NCBI GenBank assembly: GCA_963717215.1 | Contig: CAVQVS010000009.1 | Coordinates: 124,001-188,000, forward strand | Reading direction: 5' to 3' | DNA length: 64,000 bases | From: Roseiarcus sp963717215 | GTDB lineage: Bacteria; Pseudomonadota; Alphaproteobacteria; Rhizobiales; Beijerinckiaceae | Shown here: positions 8,253-17,116 of the stretch, piece by piece | Layout: each line of letters opens with the position of its first letter | Position numbering within the stretch: position 1 is the stretch's first letter | Made by a program: the position numbers and the translations under genes | The notes under the pieces: generated by a model | What the model saw: only the letters and a program-made list of their open reading frames with translations | Told to the model about the DNA's origin: nothing | The model's database searches: none

Positions 8253-9256
8253 CGGCGCTCGCGAACCCGTCCCGTCGGATGTTTCGATGGCTCAGCGTCG
8301 ATACCTTGGTGCTCCTGGCGCTCCTGGTCGCGATATTCATTGCGATGGCCGGACTGCTCGGTGGGCGCTTTGTCAATCTCTACAACTTTCAGTCGCTCAT
8401 GTTCTCAGCGCCAGAACTGGGGTTGCTGGCGCTCGCGATGATGCTATCGATGCTGCCCGGCGGTATCGACCTGTCTCTAGTCGCGATAGCCAACCTTGCG
8501 GCCGTGCTGGCCGCCCTCTTCTTTCGGCATCTGGCGCCGTCTCTGGGCGCTCCGGTTGCTCAACTCGATCTCGGGACCGCGCTTCTGGGCGTCCTGGTTG
8601 CGCTCATCGTGGGTGCGCTTTGCGGAGCGCTCAACGGGTTCCTGATCACGCGGCTTAGGGTGACCCCAATTCTCGCAACGATCGGGACGTCGCAACTCTT
8701 TTTCGGCGTCAGCCTCGTCATCACAGGTGGCCCCGCGCTCCAGGGATTTCCAGCCGGATGGACAGCAATCGGGAACGACACCGTTTTGGGCGTCCCAATC
8801 CCAATGCTGGTGATGGTCGCCGTCTATCTGCTGGTGATGCTGTTGCTTCGACGCACTTCGCCCGGCGTTTCAATAACGCTCATAGGGACCAACGCACGGG
8901 CTGCGCGCTTCAGCGGGGTGCGCAGCCGGGCTATCGTGTTCGGCGCATTCGTGCTCTGCGGCGTCGTTGCGAGCGGCGCCGGCATTCTCATCTCCGCGCG
9001 CACCAATGCTGCAAAGGCGGACTACGGGTCCTCATATCTGCTTGTCTCCGTTCTCGTCGCCGTGCTGGGCGGCACGAACCCATCGGGTGGGCGAGCAACC
9101 GTCATCGGCGTCGCGGCGGCATTGAGCGCGCTGACGCTCCTGTCGAGCGGTTTCCAGATGCTGCGCTTCAGTAACTTCCTGGTTAAGTCGATTTGGGGCG
9201 CGTTCCTGTTGGTGGTGTTATCCCTACAGTTTCTGCGCGCGCGCTTAGCAATTTAG
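8249..9256 (+). CDS. sugar ABC transporter permease (CUT2), second of pair
   Basis: A 335-residue multi-helix membrane protein of the RbsC family. The central GGIDLSLVAIANLAAVLAAL and the late VLGGTNPSGGRATVIGVA segments match CUT2 permeases. The ATG at 8249 overlaps the stop of the preceding permease (ATGA), which supports translational coupling and excludes an upstream in-frame start at 8177. It presumably forms the heterodimeric membrane channel with the preceding permease, served by the ATPase at 5787. It is the last gene of the first importer operon; about 290 bases of non-coding DNA follow. Confidence 0.88.
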   Translation: MTALANPSRRMFRWLSVDTLVLLALLVAIFIAMAGLLGGRFVNLYNFQSLMFSAPELGLLALAMMLSMLPGGIDLSLVAIANLAAVLAALFFRHLAPSLGAPVAQLDLGTALLGVLVALIVGALCGALNGFLITRLRVTPILATIGTSQLFFGVSLVITGGPALQGFPAGWTAIGNDTVLGVPIPMLVMVAVYLLVMLLLRRTSPGVSITLIGTNARAARFSGVRSRAIVFGAFVLCGVVASGAGILISARTNAAKADYGSSYLLVSVLVAVLGGTNPSGGRATVIGVAAALSALTLLSSGFQMLRFSNFLVKSIWGAFLLVVLSLQFLRARLAI

Positions 9257-9545
9257 GTCAGCGGCGCGCTGGGCCGATCTCGGGAAATGTCGGCGTCGAT
9301 CGTCAAGATTCCGACGGCCAACCCCCTCGCGCATCGCGCGTCGCGATGCCGGCGTTCCGAAATAGAAGGGGCGGCGACCCACAGCGCGTATATGGTTTGT
9401 GAAGCTCGCGTCGAGCCGAGGTTGCGTCGAACAGGGACCGGACTTCAAGGCTTTGCATACAGGTCCGTGACGGCCCGATTGCTCGTTGCGCTGCGGGAGA
9501 GAAACGCAAAATAGCCAACGCAAGTTGGAGACGAGGGAGAAGTCA
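9257..9545. other. spacer between two importer operons
   Basis: About 290 bases with no supported reading frame. It presumably carries the promoter of the second importer. A Shine-Dalgarno-like GACGAGGGAGAAG lies just before the ATG at 9546. No convincing terminator hairpin for the first operon was seen. Confidence 0.45.
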
Positions 9546-10784
9546 ATGATCTTCAAAACGGTGCTTGCAGGGGTGTGCCTGCTGAGTCTGTCGAGCGCAG
9601 CTTTTGCGCAAGATAAGCCCGCGAGCATTTCCGATTCCGAGTGGGCGCGTATTAAGCCGCTCATTGATCCGGCCGGGGTCAGCTGGAACCCTTATAAGGG
9701 CATGGGCGTGAAGAAGGATGGATCGCCCTACCGCGTGCTCTACCTTCCGGTCTGGATGGGCGACGATTATCAGGTCGTCGCAGCCAATTTGGCCAAGTAT
9801 CAACTGGAGCAGGCCGGCGCTAAGTTCACGCTTGTCTCGGCGGAATTCGACGCCCAGAAGGAAGCTCACGCCATCGAAGACGCCATCGCGACCAAAGGCT
9901 ATGACGCCATCATCATGCAGCCGATGGATCCAGGCGCGTTGGCAGCGCCGATCGACAAGGCGGTCGCCGCGGGCATCGATGTCTACGACTGGGTGATCCC
10001 AGCCAAGACGGACAAGTTAACCGGTTTCGCCGGCTACATTGCTGACGCGATGGACGGGAACGGACAGATCGGCCAGGTTTTCACTGAGAAGGCGAAGGCC
10101 GCTGGCGCGACACCCGAGAAACCGTATCGCGTTCTCGAGATCTGGGGCATTCGCGCTGCTCCCATTTGCCAGGACAGGCACAACGGCATGATGAAGGGCA
10201 TCGGCGAAAACAAGGCGATCCAAGTCGTCGAATCGGTCGATACCGCAGGGCAGCCAGAGGCTGAAGTCAAAGCGATCCAGGACGCCTTTGCCCGCTACCC
10301 CGACATCCAGGCGATCTATCCACAATTCGGGGACGCCGGCGCAATCATCGAGGGGCTCCGTTCGGTCGGGCGACTGGCCCCGAAAGGCGACCCGAAGCAT
10401 GTCGTCGTGGTCTTGCAGGACATCGACAAAGCGATGCTCGCTCCGCTCAAGGACGGCACATTCGATTACACGATCTCCAACAATCCCTGGCACCAGATGG
10501 ATGTCGCGCTGAAGCAGTTCATGTGGCACACGGTGCTCAAGCAGGACCTGGCCGCTGGCGATGCGAATTCCGGGAACGTCAAGCTGCCGAAGTGGGTGCA
10601 ATTGCCGATGCCGCTTCTCACTGGGGAAACGATCGACACGCAAAAGGCTCATATGTGGGGTGGGACGATTGCGTTCACTGAGATGCCGCTTGGCAAGTGG
10701 GCGGACTGGCCGGTTCTTGACACGAGGTCGATCGGGCTGCCTACGCCGACGATCGAGGATCGCAAGAAGCTGCTGAACTACTGA
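9546..10784 (+). CDS. sugar ABC transporter substrate-binding protein (long CUT2 type)
   Basis: A 412-residue secreted binding protein. Residues 1-21 are a signal peptide ending at AFAQ. The mature protein has the periplasmic-binding fold, visible in the segments YRVLYLPVWMGDDYQVV, AIEDAIATKGYDAIIMQPMD and AVAAGIDVYDWVIP. It is longer than common ribose-binding proteins (about 300-320), with an extra N-terminal segment of about 40 residues (SDSEWARIKPLIDPAGVSWN) and a C-terminal tail. The ATG at 9546 is preferred over an upstream in-frame codon because it has both a Shine-Dalgarno sequence and the signal peptide. It is the first gene of the second importer. Confidence 0.85.
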   Translation: MIFKTVLAGVCLLSLSSAAFAQDKPASISDSEWARIKPLIDPAGVSWNPYKGMGVKKDGSPYRVLYLPVWMGDDYQVVAANLAKYQLEQAGAKFTLVSAEFDAQKEAHAIEDAIATKGYDAIIMQPMDPGALAAPIDKAVAAGIDVYDWVIPAKTDKLTGFAGYIADAMDGNGQIGQVFTEKAKAAGATPEKPYRVLEIWGIRAAPICQDRHNGMMKGIGENKAIQVVESVDTAGQPEAEVKAIQDAFARYPDIQAIYPQFGDAGAIIEGLRSVGRLAPKGDPKHVVVVLQDIDKAMLAPLKDGTFDYTISNNPWHQMDVALKQFMWHTVLKQDLAAGDANSGNVKLPKWVQLPMPLLTGETIDTQKAHMWGGTIAFTEMPLGKWADWPVLDTRSIGLPTPTIEDRKKLLNY

Positions 10785-10914
10785 CAGAAGCCCGACTGCG
10801 CGGGCGGATTCGACGAAGCTGTCGTCCGCGCACGGGGCGCGAATGCGGTCGTTCGGGCGAGGGAAAGAGCCGGCTCAGTCAGCCGCGGAGAGTGATCGAT
10901 CGAGGAATGAGTCT

Positions 10915-12471
10915 TTGAACGACATTGTCCTCAAAATGGTAGGGATCAGTAAGTCGTTCGGTCCCGTTGCGGTTCTCAACGACGTCAATCTTGAGTTGCG
11001 CGCCGGCGAGGTTCACGCCCTATTGGGCGAGAATGGAGCGGGCAAGAGTTCGCTCATGAAGATCCTGATGGGGGTCCATCAGCCTGATCGTGGCCAGCTC
11101 ATAGTTGGCGATCGCGCGGTCCGGTTCGCCAATCCAGCTGACGCGCAGCGCAACCGCGTGTCGATGGTCTACCAGGAGTTCGGGCTCGTACCGACGCTCA
11201 GCGTCACCGAGAACATTTTTCTTGGCCGCTTGCCAACGCGTTTCGGAAGGATCGATTGGCCGCGGGCGCGAGCGGAGGCGACCGCCCTATTGGCGCGGAT
11301 CGGCAGTCGCGTCAGTTGCGAGGCCGTTGTCGGCGATTTGAAGGTCGCCGATCAGCAAGAGGTCGAGATCGCGCGGGCGCTCTCCTACGATCCTCTCGTT
11401 TTCATTATGGATGAACCCTCGTCGGCGCTGTCGCGCGTCGAGGTCGATAATCTTTACGGCTTGGTCCGCGTCCTGAAGAAGAGCGGCATTGCGATCGTCT
11501 ACATAACGCACAAGCTGGACGAAGTGTTCGCGCTCGCCAACCGAGTGACGATCCTGCGCGATGGCAAGGTGGCGGGAACGTTCGGCATTCGTGATCTCGA
11601 CATGAAGACGCTCGTGGAAAGCATGACGGGCAAGCCCGTCAGCGCGGGCGCGATCCGAGGGAGCGCCGAATCTCCAAACCTGGAAAACGTTATTGAGCTT
11701 GAGGAGTTCGCTGCCGAGCGCATGTTCAGCGCGGTGAATTTCTCCGTGGGCAAGGGAAGCGTGGTTGGCGTTGCCGGCGTTATCGGCGCAGGGAAAAGCG
11801 AACTGGCGCGCGCCATTGTCGGCGTGCTGCCCAAGGAGGTCGACGTTCGCGGCAAAATGGTCTTTCAAGGCGCGGTGGTCGATCCGAGAACCATGACGCC
11901 CAATAAGGCTCGACGGCTTGGCATTGGTTTCGTGAGCGAGGATCGTCAGGCGGAAGGCATCGTTCAGGGCCAGTCGGTGCAGTTCAACATCGTGTTGCCG
12001 GCGCTCGATCGGGTGTCCACCGGATTCGTGAGTGGGCTCGGCGCCGCGCGCGAGCTCGCGCTTTCGATCATGGATATCGTGGGCTTGCGGCCACGCGAGC
12101 CGGCGAAGCTCATCAGGCTCCTGAGCGGCGGGAACCAGCAAAAGGTCGTCATTGGCAAATGGCTCGCGGCGCAGTCGAAGTTCCTCATCCTCGATGAGCC
12201 GACGCGTGGCATTGACGTGACCGCCCGCCAGGAAATCTACGACGTCATCAGGCGAGAGGCTCGCGACACGGGCCTTGGCGTCCTCCTGCTCTCCTCCGAC
12301 ATGCGCGAGATTCTCGTCGCGTCGGACCGTATCCTGGTCATGGTCCAGGGCCGCATCACGCGCGAGGTCGCGCCCCATGAGGTTACTGAACATCAGCTCC
12401 TCGAGATGATCATGCCGGCTGGTATTCGATCCGAGAAACCTGGCTCGGATGTTTTGGTGGACGCGGAATGA
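10915..12471 (+). CDS. sugar ABC transporter ATP-binding protein, double NBD (RbsA-like)
   Basis: A tandem CUT2 ATPase. NBD1 has Walker A GENGAGKSS, Walker B FIMDEPSSALS and switch ITHKLDE. NBD2 has the less canonical GVIGAGKSELARAI, signature LSGGNQQKV and an intact Walker B FLILDEPTRGID. In this respect it differs from the ATPase at 5787. The TTG at 10915 is favoured because GAGGA lies about eight bases upstream and homology begins at once; an in-frame ATG at 10843 would add 24 non-conserved residues. Its stop overlaps the ATG of the next permease. Confidence 0.87.
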   Translation: MNDIVLKMVGISKSFGPVAVLNDVNLELRAGEVHALLGENGAGKSSLMKILMGVHQPDRGQLIVGDRAVRFANPADAQRNRVSMVYQEFGLVPTLSVTENIFLGRLPTRFGRIDWPRARAEATALLARIGSRVSCEAVVGDLKVADQQEVEIARALSYDPLVFIMDEPSSALSRVEVDNLYGLVRVLKKSGIAIVYITHKLDEVFALANRVTILRDGKVAGTFGIRDLDMKTLVESMTGKPVSAGAIRGSAESPNLENVIELEEFAAERMFSAVNFSVGKGSVVGVAGVIGAGKSELARAIVGVLPKEVDVRGKMVFQGAVVDPRTMTPNKARRLGIGFVSEDRQAEGIVQGQSVQFNIVLPALDRVSTGFVSGLGAARELALSIMDIVGLRPREPAKLIRLLSGGNQQKVVIGKWLAAQSKFLILDEPTRGIDVTARQEIYDVIRREARDTGLGVLLLSSDMREILVASDRILVMVQGRITREVAPHEVTEHQLLEMIMPAGIRSEKPGSDVLVDAE

Positions 12472-13454
12472 TTGGGCGGCTGCTTCGCAACGATGACATG
12501 CTTCGCCTGATTGTGCTCGTGGCGCTCGTCATTGTGTTCGGGCTGCTGACGAACGGCGTCACCTATAGCCCGCTCGGTTTACGGAACATCCTGCAACAAA
12601 GCGCGATCGTCGGCATCGCCGCGATTGGGCAAGCGTTCGTGATCCTTACTGGCGCGATCGATGTGTCGCTTTACGGCACGGGAATGCTGGTCAGCGTCGT
12701 TGGCGCGTCTGCATTGACGAGTCGGTTCGACCTCAACCTGTTCGGGGGCGATCCAAGCTCGATCTGGACAGGCGCGGGCATCATGCTGGCCGTCGGCGCG
12801 ATGATCGGGGCCGTGAATGGCGCCCTTGTGGCCTGGGGGCGAATCCCTTCGCTGGTCGTGACCTTAGGAACCTGGCAGATCGGCGTCGGCGTCGCTCAGC
12901 TCATTGGCGGCGGGTATACGATCACCGATATCACGCCGGACTTCGGCGTTTTCGGGCAATCGTCGCTCGCAGGGGTCCCGATTCCGATCGTCGAGATGCT
13001 CGTCCTGTTCCTGCTCGCAGCCTATGTTCTGCACCACACCTCATTCGGGCGATCGATCTACGCGGTCGGCGGGAATGCAGGGAGCGCCTATCTTTCCGGC
13101 ATCAAGGTGCGGCGCATCCAGTTCGCGGTGTTTGTCATCTCGGGGATCATGGTCTCGCTTGCCGCAATCTCGATCACGTCGCGCATGATGGCGGCGTCGG
13201 CACGGACCTTGACCGGCCTCCAGATCGACAGCGTCGCCGCCGTAACGGTTGGGGGCGTCAGTATTTTTGGCGGCAAAGGCACGATTTTCGGCGTCCTCAT
13301 TGGCACTCTTATCCTTGCCGTCATCGACAGCGGACTCGGGGCGATCGGCGCGACCACCGCAGTCCAGAATACCGTCAAGGGGGCCATCATTATCGTCGCC
13401 GCGTCGATCGAGTATTTTAGCCCGCGCCTGCGCCTCAACAAGGCGGTGGCATGA
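12468..13454 (+). CDS. sugar ABC transporter permease (CUT2), first of second pair
   Basis: A 328-residue polytopic membrane protein. Family signatures include AIGQAFVILTGAIDVSLYGT near residue 55, GAVNGALVAWGRIPSLVVTL in the middle and AVTVGGVSIFGGKGTIFG near the C terminus. The ATG overlaps the stop of the ATPase (ATGA), and its own stop overlaps the next permease. It pairs with that permease to form the transmembrane part of the second importer. Confidence 0.88.
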   Translation: MIGRLLRNDDMLRLIVLVALVIVFGLLTNGVTYSPLGLRNILQQSAIVGIAAIGQAFVILTGAIDVSLYGTGMLVSVVGASALTSRFDLNLFGGDPSSIWTGAGIMLAVGAMIGAVNGALVAWGRIPSLVVTLGTWQIGVGVAQLIGGGYTITDITPDFGVFGQSSLAGVPIPIVEMLVLFLLAAYVLHHTSFGRSIYAVGGNAGSAYLSGIKVRRIQFAVFVISGIMVSLAAISITSRMMAASARTLTGLQIDSVAAVTVGGVSIFGGKGTIFGVLIGTLILAVIDSGLGAIGATTAVQNTVKGAIIIVAASIEYFSPRLRLNKAVA

Positions 13455-14446
13455 CGACGGAGGCAGAGCGCGAGGAGATCGCCGCGGTTCGCGCAACGAG
13501 CGAGCCGCGGCGTGGGCTTCTTGCAGGCGAAGATGCCGTGCGCTGCCTTGTTCTCATGGCGCTCATCGCGGGCTTCGCATTCGCGACCCGAGGAGCGACG
13601 ATCAGCGGCGCGAATATCGCCAATGTGTTGCTGCAATCCGCGATCACCGGGATTGCCGCGTGCGGTCAAGCGCTGGTGGTTCTGACCGCGGGCCTGGACC
13701 TTTCCGTTAGCGGCGTTGTGGCGTTGTCGATGATGGTCGGCGGCAGTCTGATCACGGCGCCGGTCTCACCGTTCATCGCTTTGCCCGCGATGGTCCTGGT
13801 TGCGGCCGCGTTTGGGTTTGTGAATGGCTTTATCGTAGCGCGTTTCCGGTTGCCGGCTCTCGTGGTCACTTTGGGGAGCTGGCAGATCGGCAACGGCCTC
13901 GCCTACCAGGTCACGGGCAAGGGCTTCGTCGATCACATCCCACCGAATATCGCAGCGATCGGGCAGGGTCAGGTGCTCGGACTGCCAATTCCCGTGATCA
14001 TCTTCTTCGCGATTGTCGTCTTGAGCTACTTCCTTTTGCATCGCACGTCGTTTGGCGCCGAGGTCTATGCGGTCGGCGGCAATCCGAAAGCTGCGCTCAT
14101 CAGCGGCGTCCCGGTCCGGCGCGTTCGGATCATGGTTTTCGCAATCGCCGGCCTCCTCTATGGCGTTGGCGCTGTCATCAGCATGTCGAGCTACCTCAGC
14201 GCGACGATGGCGCAGACGACCGGCCTTGAGCTCTCGACGATCTCGGCGGTCGCGATCGGCGGGGTGAGCCTCGCTGGCGGCAAGGGCACAATGATTGGCG
14301 TGCTTTTCGGGACGCTGATCATCGGCGTGGTCGACAACGGCCTCAGCGTCATGGGAGTGGGGCCGGCCTATCAGGCGATGGCCAAGGGCGCAATCATCAT
14401 TGCCGCGGTCGGGCTTGACTCCCTGCGAAGATATTCTGGCGACTAG
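13451..14446 (+). CDS. sugar ABC transporter permease (CUT2), second of second pair
   Basis: A 331-residue CUT2 permease with segments ACGQALVVLTAGLDLSVSGV, FVNGFIVARFRLPALVVTLG and AVAIGGVSLAGGKGTMIGVL. It shares strong local similarity with the preceding permease, including the RxPxLVVTLGxWQIGxG segment, so the two probably arose by duplication. The ATGA overlap with the upstream stop indicates coupled translation. It ends the second importer and converges with the thioesterase gene 20 bases away. Confidence 0.88.
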   Translation: MTTEAEREEIAAVRATSEPRRGLLAGEDAVRCLVLMALIAGFAFATRGATISGANIANVLLQSAITGIAACGQALVVLTAGLDLSVSGVVALSMMVGGSLITAPVSPFIALPAMVLVAAAFGFVNGFIVARFRLPALVVTLGSWQIGNGLAYQVTGKGFVDHIPPNIAAIGQGQVLGLPIPVIIFFAIVVLSYFLLHRTSFGAEVYAVGGNPKAALISGVPVRRVRIMVFAIAGLLYGVGAVISMSSYLSATMAQTTGLELSTISAVAIGGVSLAGGKGTMIGVLFGTLIIGVVDNGLSVMGVGPAYQAMAKGAIIIAAVGLDSLRRYSGD

Positions 14447-14466
14447 CGAATTTGCCTTGAACCCGC

Positions 14467-14865
14467 TCAGAGGTTCATCTGCGTCTGCACGACGAGCGCG
14501 ACCAGCTGCGCCTCCTCGGTCGCGACCCGAGTTTGCCAGATCTGGGTTCTTCTGCCGCGATGAATGATGCTCGTATGACCGATCACCGTCGAGCCGGCTG
14601 GCGCCGCGGCGACGAAATTGGTTTTGCTCTCGACTGTCGTTGTGCCCTTCGCGTCCGGGGGCAGGTTGATGAAGGCTGCCGCGGCGCCCAGCGTGTCGGC
14701 GAAGCTCATGATCGCCCCGCCGTGGGCGATGCCGCCGATCGTGCACAGATCCGGTCGGATCAGCATTCGCGCCGCTAGCGCATCGGCCTCCGCACTGATG
14801 AATTCGATCCCGAGCAATCGGGCGAATGGGAGCGGATTGGCGTTGATGCGGTCGATCAGCGACAT
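14467..14865 (-). CDS. PaaI-family hotdog thioesterase
   Basis: A 132-residue single hotdog domain typical of PaaI/YbgC-like acyl-CoA thioesterases in the cytoplasm. The segment GIAHGGAIMSFADTLGAAAA is the conserved HGG(A)xxxxxD motif, placing the catalytic acidic residue in the central helix. The later VESKTNFVAAAPAGSTV strand is also characteristic. The acyl group cannot be predicted. It is convergent with the second importer and divergent from the lipoprotein gene. Confidence 0.8.
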   Translation of the reverse strand: MSLIDRINANPLPFARLLGIEFISAEADALAARMLIRPDLCTIGGIAHGGAIMSFADTLGAAAAFINLPPDAKGTTTVESKTNFVAAAPAGSTVIGHTSIIHRGRRTQIWQTRVATEEAQLVALVVQTQMNL

Positions 14866-15045
14866 GCGCCTCCCTTTTTAAGTCGTTCCGAGCGCTGGCG
14901 GTTTGTTGCGTCTCGGCATAGCATCGCCGCTGAGGCGGCGCCACATCGCGAGGTCTGAAACGCGCGACGCTTGGCGCTTTGCACCGGTGGTCGCCCGGTG
15001 ACGGAGTTGGCTCGGGGGTTATCAGGTACGCCAAGGAGAGAAGCC

Positions 15046-15408
15046 ATGGTTCGCAATCGGGTTGTTCTGAGCGCAGTCCTTGCGGCGCTCGCAGTCACGC
15101 TTGCCGGTTGTGATCAAACCGGCGTCTACCCTTCCGCCGGTTACGTGTCTCCGTTTTACGCCGGCGGGTATTATGGCGCGCCCTATTATGGCGGCGGCTA
15201 CTATGGCGGCGGGTATTACGGCGGCGGGTATGGCGGCTATGGCGGGTATGGCTGGCGTGGCGGAGTCTACCGGCGCGCGGGCTATTACCATGGCGGGTTT
15301 GGCGGCTATCATGGCGGGGCCTATCGGGGCGGCGGCTTCCATGGCGGCGGCTATCATGGCGGCGGCTTCCATGGCGGCGGGTTTCACGGCGGCTCGTTCC
15401 ACCGCTAA
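15046..15408 (+). CDS. Gly/Tyr/His-rich lipoprotein
   Basis: A 120-residue protein with a lipoprotein signal (MVRNRVVLSAVLAALAVTLA then GC, lipobox LAGC at about residues 19-22). The rest is low-complexity. Residues about 38-75 are repeats of YYGGG/YGGYGGY, and residues about 85-118 are repeats of GGGFHGG/GGGYHGG with many His. A Shine-Dalgarno (AAGGAGAG) precedes the ATG at 15046, which decides the start over an upstream in-frame ATG. The composition suggests a cell-envelope protein that might bind metal through its histidines, but no function is known. The opposite strand is open in several frames only because of the repeats. Confidence 0.7.
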   Translation: MVRNRVVLSAVLAALAVTLAGCDQTGVYPSAGYVSPFYAGGYYGAPYYGGGYYGGGYYGGGYGGYGGYGWRGGVYRRAGYYHGGFGGYHGGAYRGGGFHGGGYHGGGFHGGGFHGGSFHR

Positions 15409-15573
15409 GTCAGACGCGGGCTCGGGAACGCGTGGGCGAGTCGCCTACGCCGGGCCTCGTGGTACGGAGCGGCGCCGCGTGCGGAAGCGGCCGATGCGGG
15501 CCCCGGAACCTCGGGGCAGGCGCCGAGAGGGAGGTTCCGCTCTGCGTCGAGCTTCCTGCCGGCGAGAGACGGG

Positions 15574-16548
15574 TCAGAGCCCTTCGAACAACGCGGTCGA
15601 GAGATAGCGTTCGGCGAACGAGGGGATGATGATCACGATGGTCTTGCCCGCGTTTTCCGGGCGGCGACCGACGTCAATCGCCGCGGCGACCGCGGCGCCC
15701 GCGGAGATGCCGACCGGAATTCCTTCCATGCGCGCCACCAGTCGCGCGGTGTCGAAGGCGGTCTGGTTGCCGACGACGACGATCTCGTCGATCACGGCCC
15801 GGTCGAGAATGGCGGGAACGAAGCCGGCGCCGATCCCCTGAATCTTGTGGGGGCCGGGCGCTCCGCCTGAGAGAACGGCTGAATCCTCCGGTTCGACCGC
15901 GACCATGCGCACACTCGGCTTGCGCGCCTTCAGAACCTCGCCGACGCCGGTAATCGTCCCGCCAGTGCCGACGCCCGAGACGACAATGTCGACCTCGCCG
16001 TTGGTGTCGTTCCAGATCTCCTCGGCTGTGGTGCGTCGGTGGATGTCTGGGTTGGCGGGGTTTTCGAACTGCTGCGGCATGACCGCGCCGGGCGTCGCGT
16101 CGATGATTTCCTGCGCCTTGGCGATTGCGCCCTTCATGCCCTGCGCGGCAGGCGTGAGAACCAATTCGGCCCCTAGCAGGGCCAGCATCTTGCGACGCTC
16201 GGCCGACATGGATTCGGGCATCACGAGGATCAGCCGATAGCTGCGGGCCGCCGCGACGAAGGCGAGCGCAATTCCGGTGTTGCCGGAGGTCGGCTCGACC
16301 AAAACGCCGCGCCCGGGCGAGATCTTGCCCTGCGCCTCGAGCGCATCGATCATCGAAACGCCGATGCGGTCCTTGACGCTCGAGATCGGATTGAAAAATT
16401 CGAGCTTGGCGACAAGACGGGCGACCACGCCCTTCTCCTTGCCGATTCGGTCGATCCTAACGAGGGGCGTGTCGCCGATCGTATCGGTGATCGACGCATA
16501 AATCTCCCCGCGGCCGGGCTTTCGCCGCGCAGCGCCTGCATCCGTCAT
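15574..16548 (-). CDS. cysK: cysteine synthase A (O-acetylserine sulfhydrylase)
   Basis: A 324-residue PLP enzyme making cysteine from O-acetylserine and sulfide. The Schiff-base lysine is K59 in SSVKDRIG. TSGNTG (87-92) binds the substrate carboxylate, and GTGGTITGVGEVLK binds the PLP phosphate. Near the C terminus, GISAGAAVAAA carries the expected small-residue loop, although the usual Ser is replaced by Ala in the GISSGA position. The Shine-Dalgarno GGAG lies nine bases before the ATG and abuts a long inverted repeat. It follows an Rrf2-family regulator on the same strand, which recalls the CymR-CysK pairing of Firmicutes. Confidence 0.92.
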   Translation of the reverse strand: MTDAGAARRKPGRGEIYASITDTIGDTPLVRIDRIGKEKGVVARLVAKLEFFNPISSVKDRIGVSMIDALEAQGKISPGRGVLVEPTSGNTGIALAFVAAARSYRLILVMPESMSAERRKMLALLGAELVLTPAAQGMKGAIAKAQEIIDATPGAVMPQQFENPANPDIHRRTTAEEIWNDTNGEVDIVVSGVGTGGTITGVGEVLKARKPSVRMVAVEPEDSAVLSGGAPGPHKIQGIGAGFVPAILDRAVIDEIVVVGNQTAFDTARLVARMEGIPVGISAGAAVAAAIDVGRRPENAGKTIVIIIPSFAERYLSTALFEGL

Positions 16549-16561
16549 TGGCCGTCACTCC

Positions 16562-16612
16562 AAAATGTACCATCGGACCGCGCGGTTAAGCGCAGTCCGA
16601 CAGTAACATTTT
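16562..16612 (-). promoter_or_regulatory. long inverted repeat in the cysK leader
   Basis: The arms AAAATGT...TCGGAC (16562-16578) and GTCCGA...ACATTTT (16595-16612) are inverted copies of each other, with a 4- or 5-base mismatch inside each and a 16-base centre. On the cysK-coding strand the distal arm ends directly at the Shine-Dalgarno GGAG. It could be an Rrf2-family operator or an RNA hairpin masking the ribosome site. The pairing is seen directly; the function is inferred. Confidence 0.55.
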
Positions 16613-16650
16613 ATACGGCGCACAACTATAGAACGCCGCAAATAACTGCG

Positions 16651-17103
16651 TCAGATGGCGAAATCGCCGCTGACTTTCTCGTCGTCGAGCACATGCGTCT
16701 TCTCGGCGGTGTCGCACATCTGTTCGACCGTGATTGCGTCGAGATTGGCGAGAAAGGTTTCGCCCGCCCTGCGTACGGCCGGATCAATAACCCGCTCAAG
16801 CAGCACCGAGTTTGACCCGAGATCGTCGGGATCGGCGGTGCTTAGCGACATCGCGGTGCGCACGATCTCGCCAACTGTGATGCGCCGGCGCTCGCGCGCC
16901 AGTTCATAGCCGCCTCGCGGCCCGCGCACGCCCTTGAGGATTTTGGCGTGGACCAGGCCCTGGAGCAATGTCTCCAGGTGACGGGGAGGCAATTTATGAC
17001 GTGCGGCCAAAGCTTTGGCCGCAACCGGCGCCGAGCGCGAATGCAACGCGACATCGACAACGGCGGCGATGGCAAGAACGCTCCGTCGCGACAATAAGTT
17101 CAT
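16651..17103 (-). CDS. Rrf2 family transcriptional regulator
   Basis: A 150-residue winged-helix regulator. Its N-terminal HTH is recognisable in PVAAKALAARHKLPPRHLET and the wing in GVRGPRGGYELAR. It has one cysteine (EQMC) rather than the three-Cys cluster site of IscR/NsrR/RirA, so Fe-S binding is unlikely and a CymR-like or redox-insensitive mode fits better. The ATG at 17103 has an excellent Shine-Dalgarno (AGGAGG), which decides against a frame opening at 17154. It starts 13 bases after dut and precedes cysK, so sulfur-assimilation control is plausible. Confidence 0.82.
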   Translation of the reverse strand: MNLLSRRSVLAIAAVVDVALHSRSAPVAAKALAARHKLPPRHLETLLQGLVHAKILKGVRGPRGGYELARERRRITVGEIVRTAMSLSTADPDDLGSNSVLLERVIDPAVRRAGETFLANLDAITVEQMCDTAEKTHVLDDEKVSGDFAI

Positions 17104-17116
17104 ATCATACCTCCTA

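Noticed and set aside
15022..15402. Alanine/isoleucine-rich frame opposite the Gly/Tyr/His-rich lipoprotein
   Set aside because: It is only the reverse reading of the GGC/TAT repeats; the plus strand has lipobox and Shine-Dalgarno sequence.
15046..15408. Short repeats as a CRISPR array
   Set aside because: The repeats are in-frame coding low complexity with no unique spacers of constant length.
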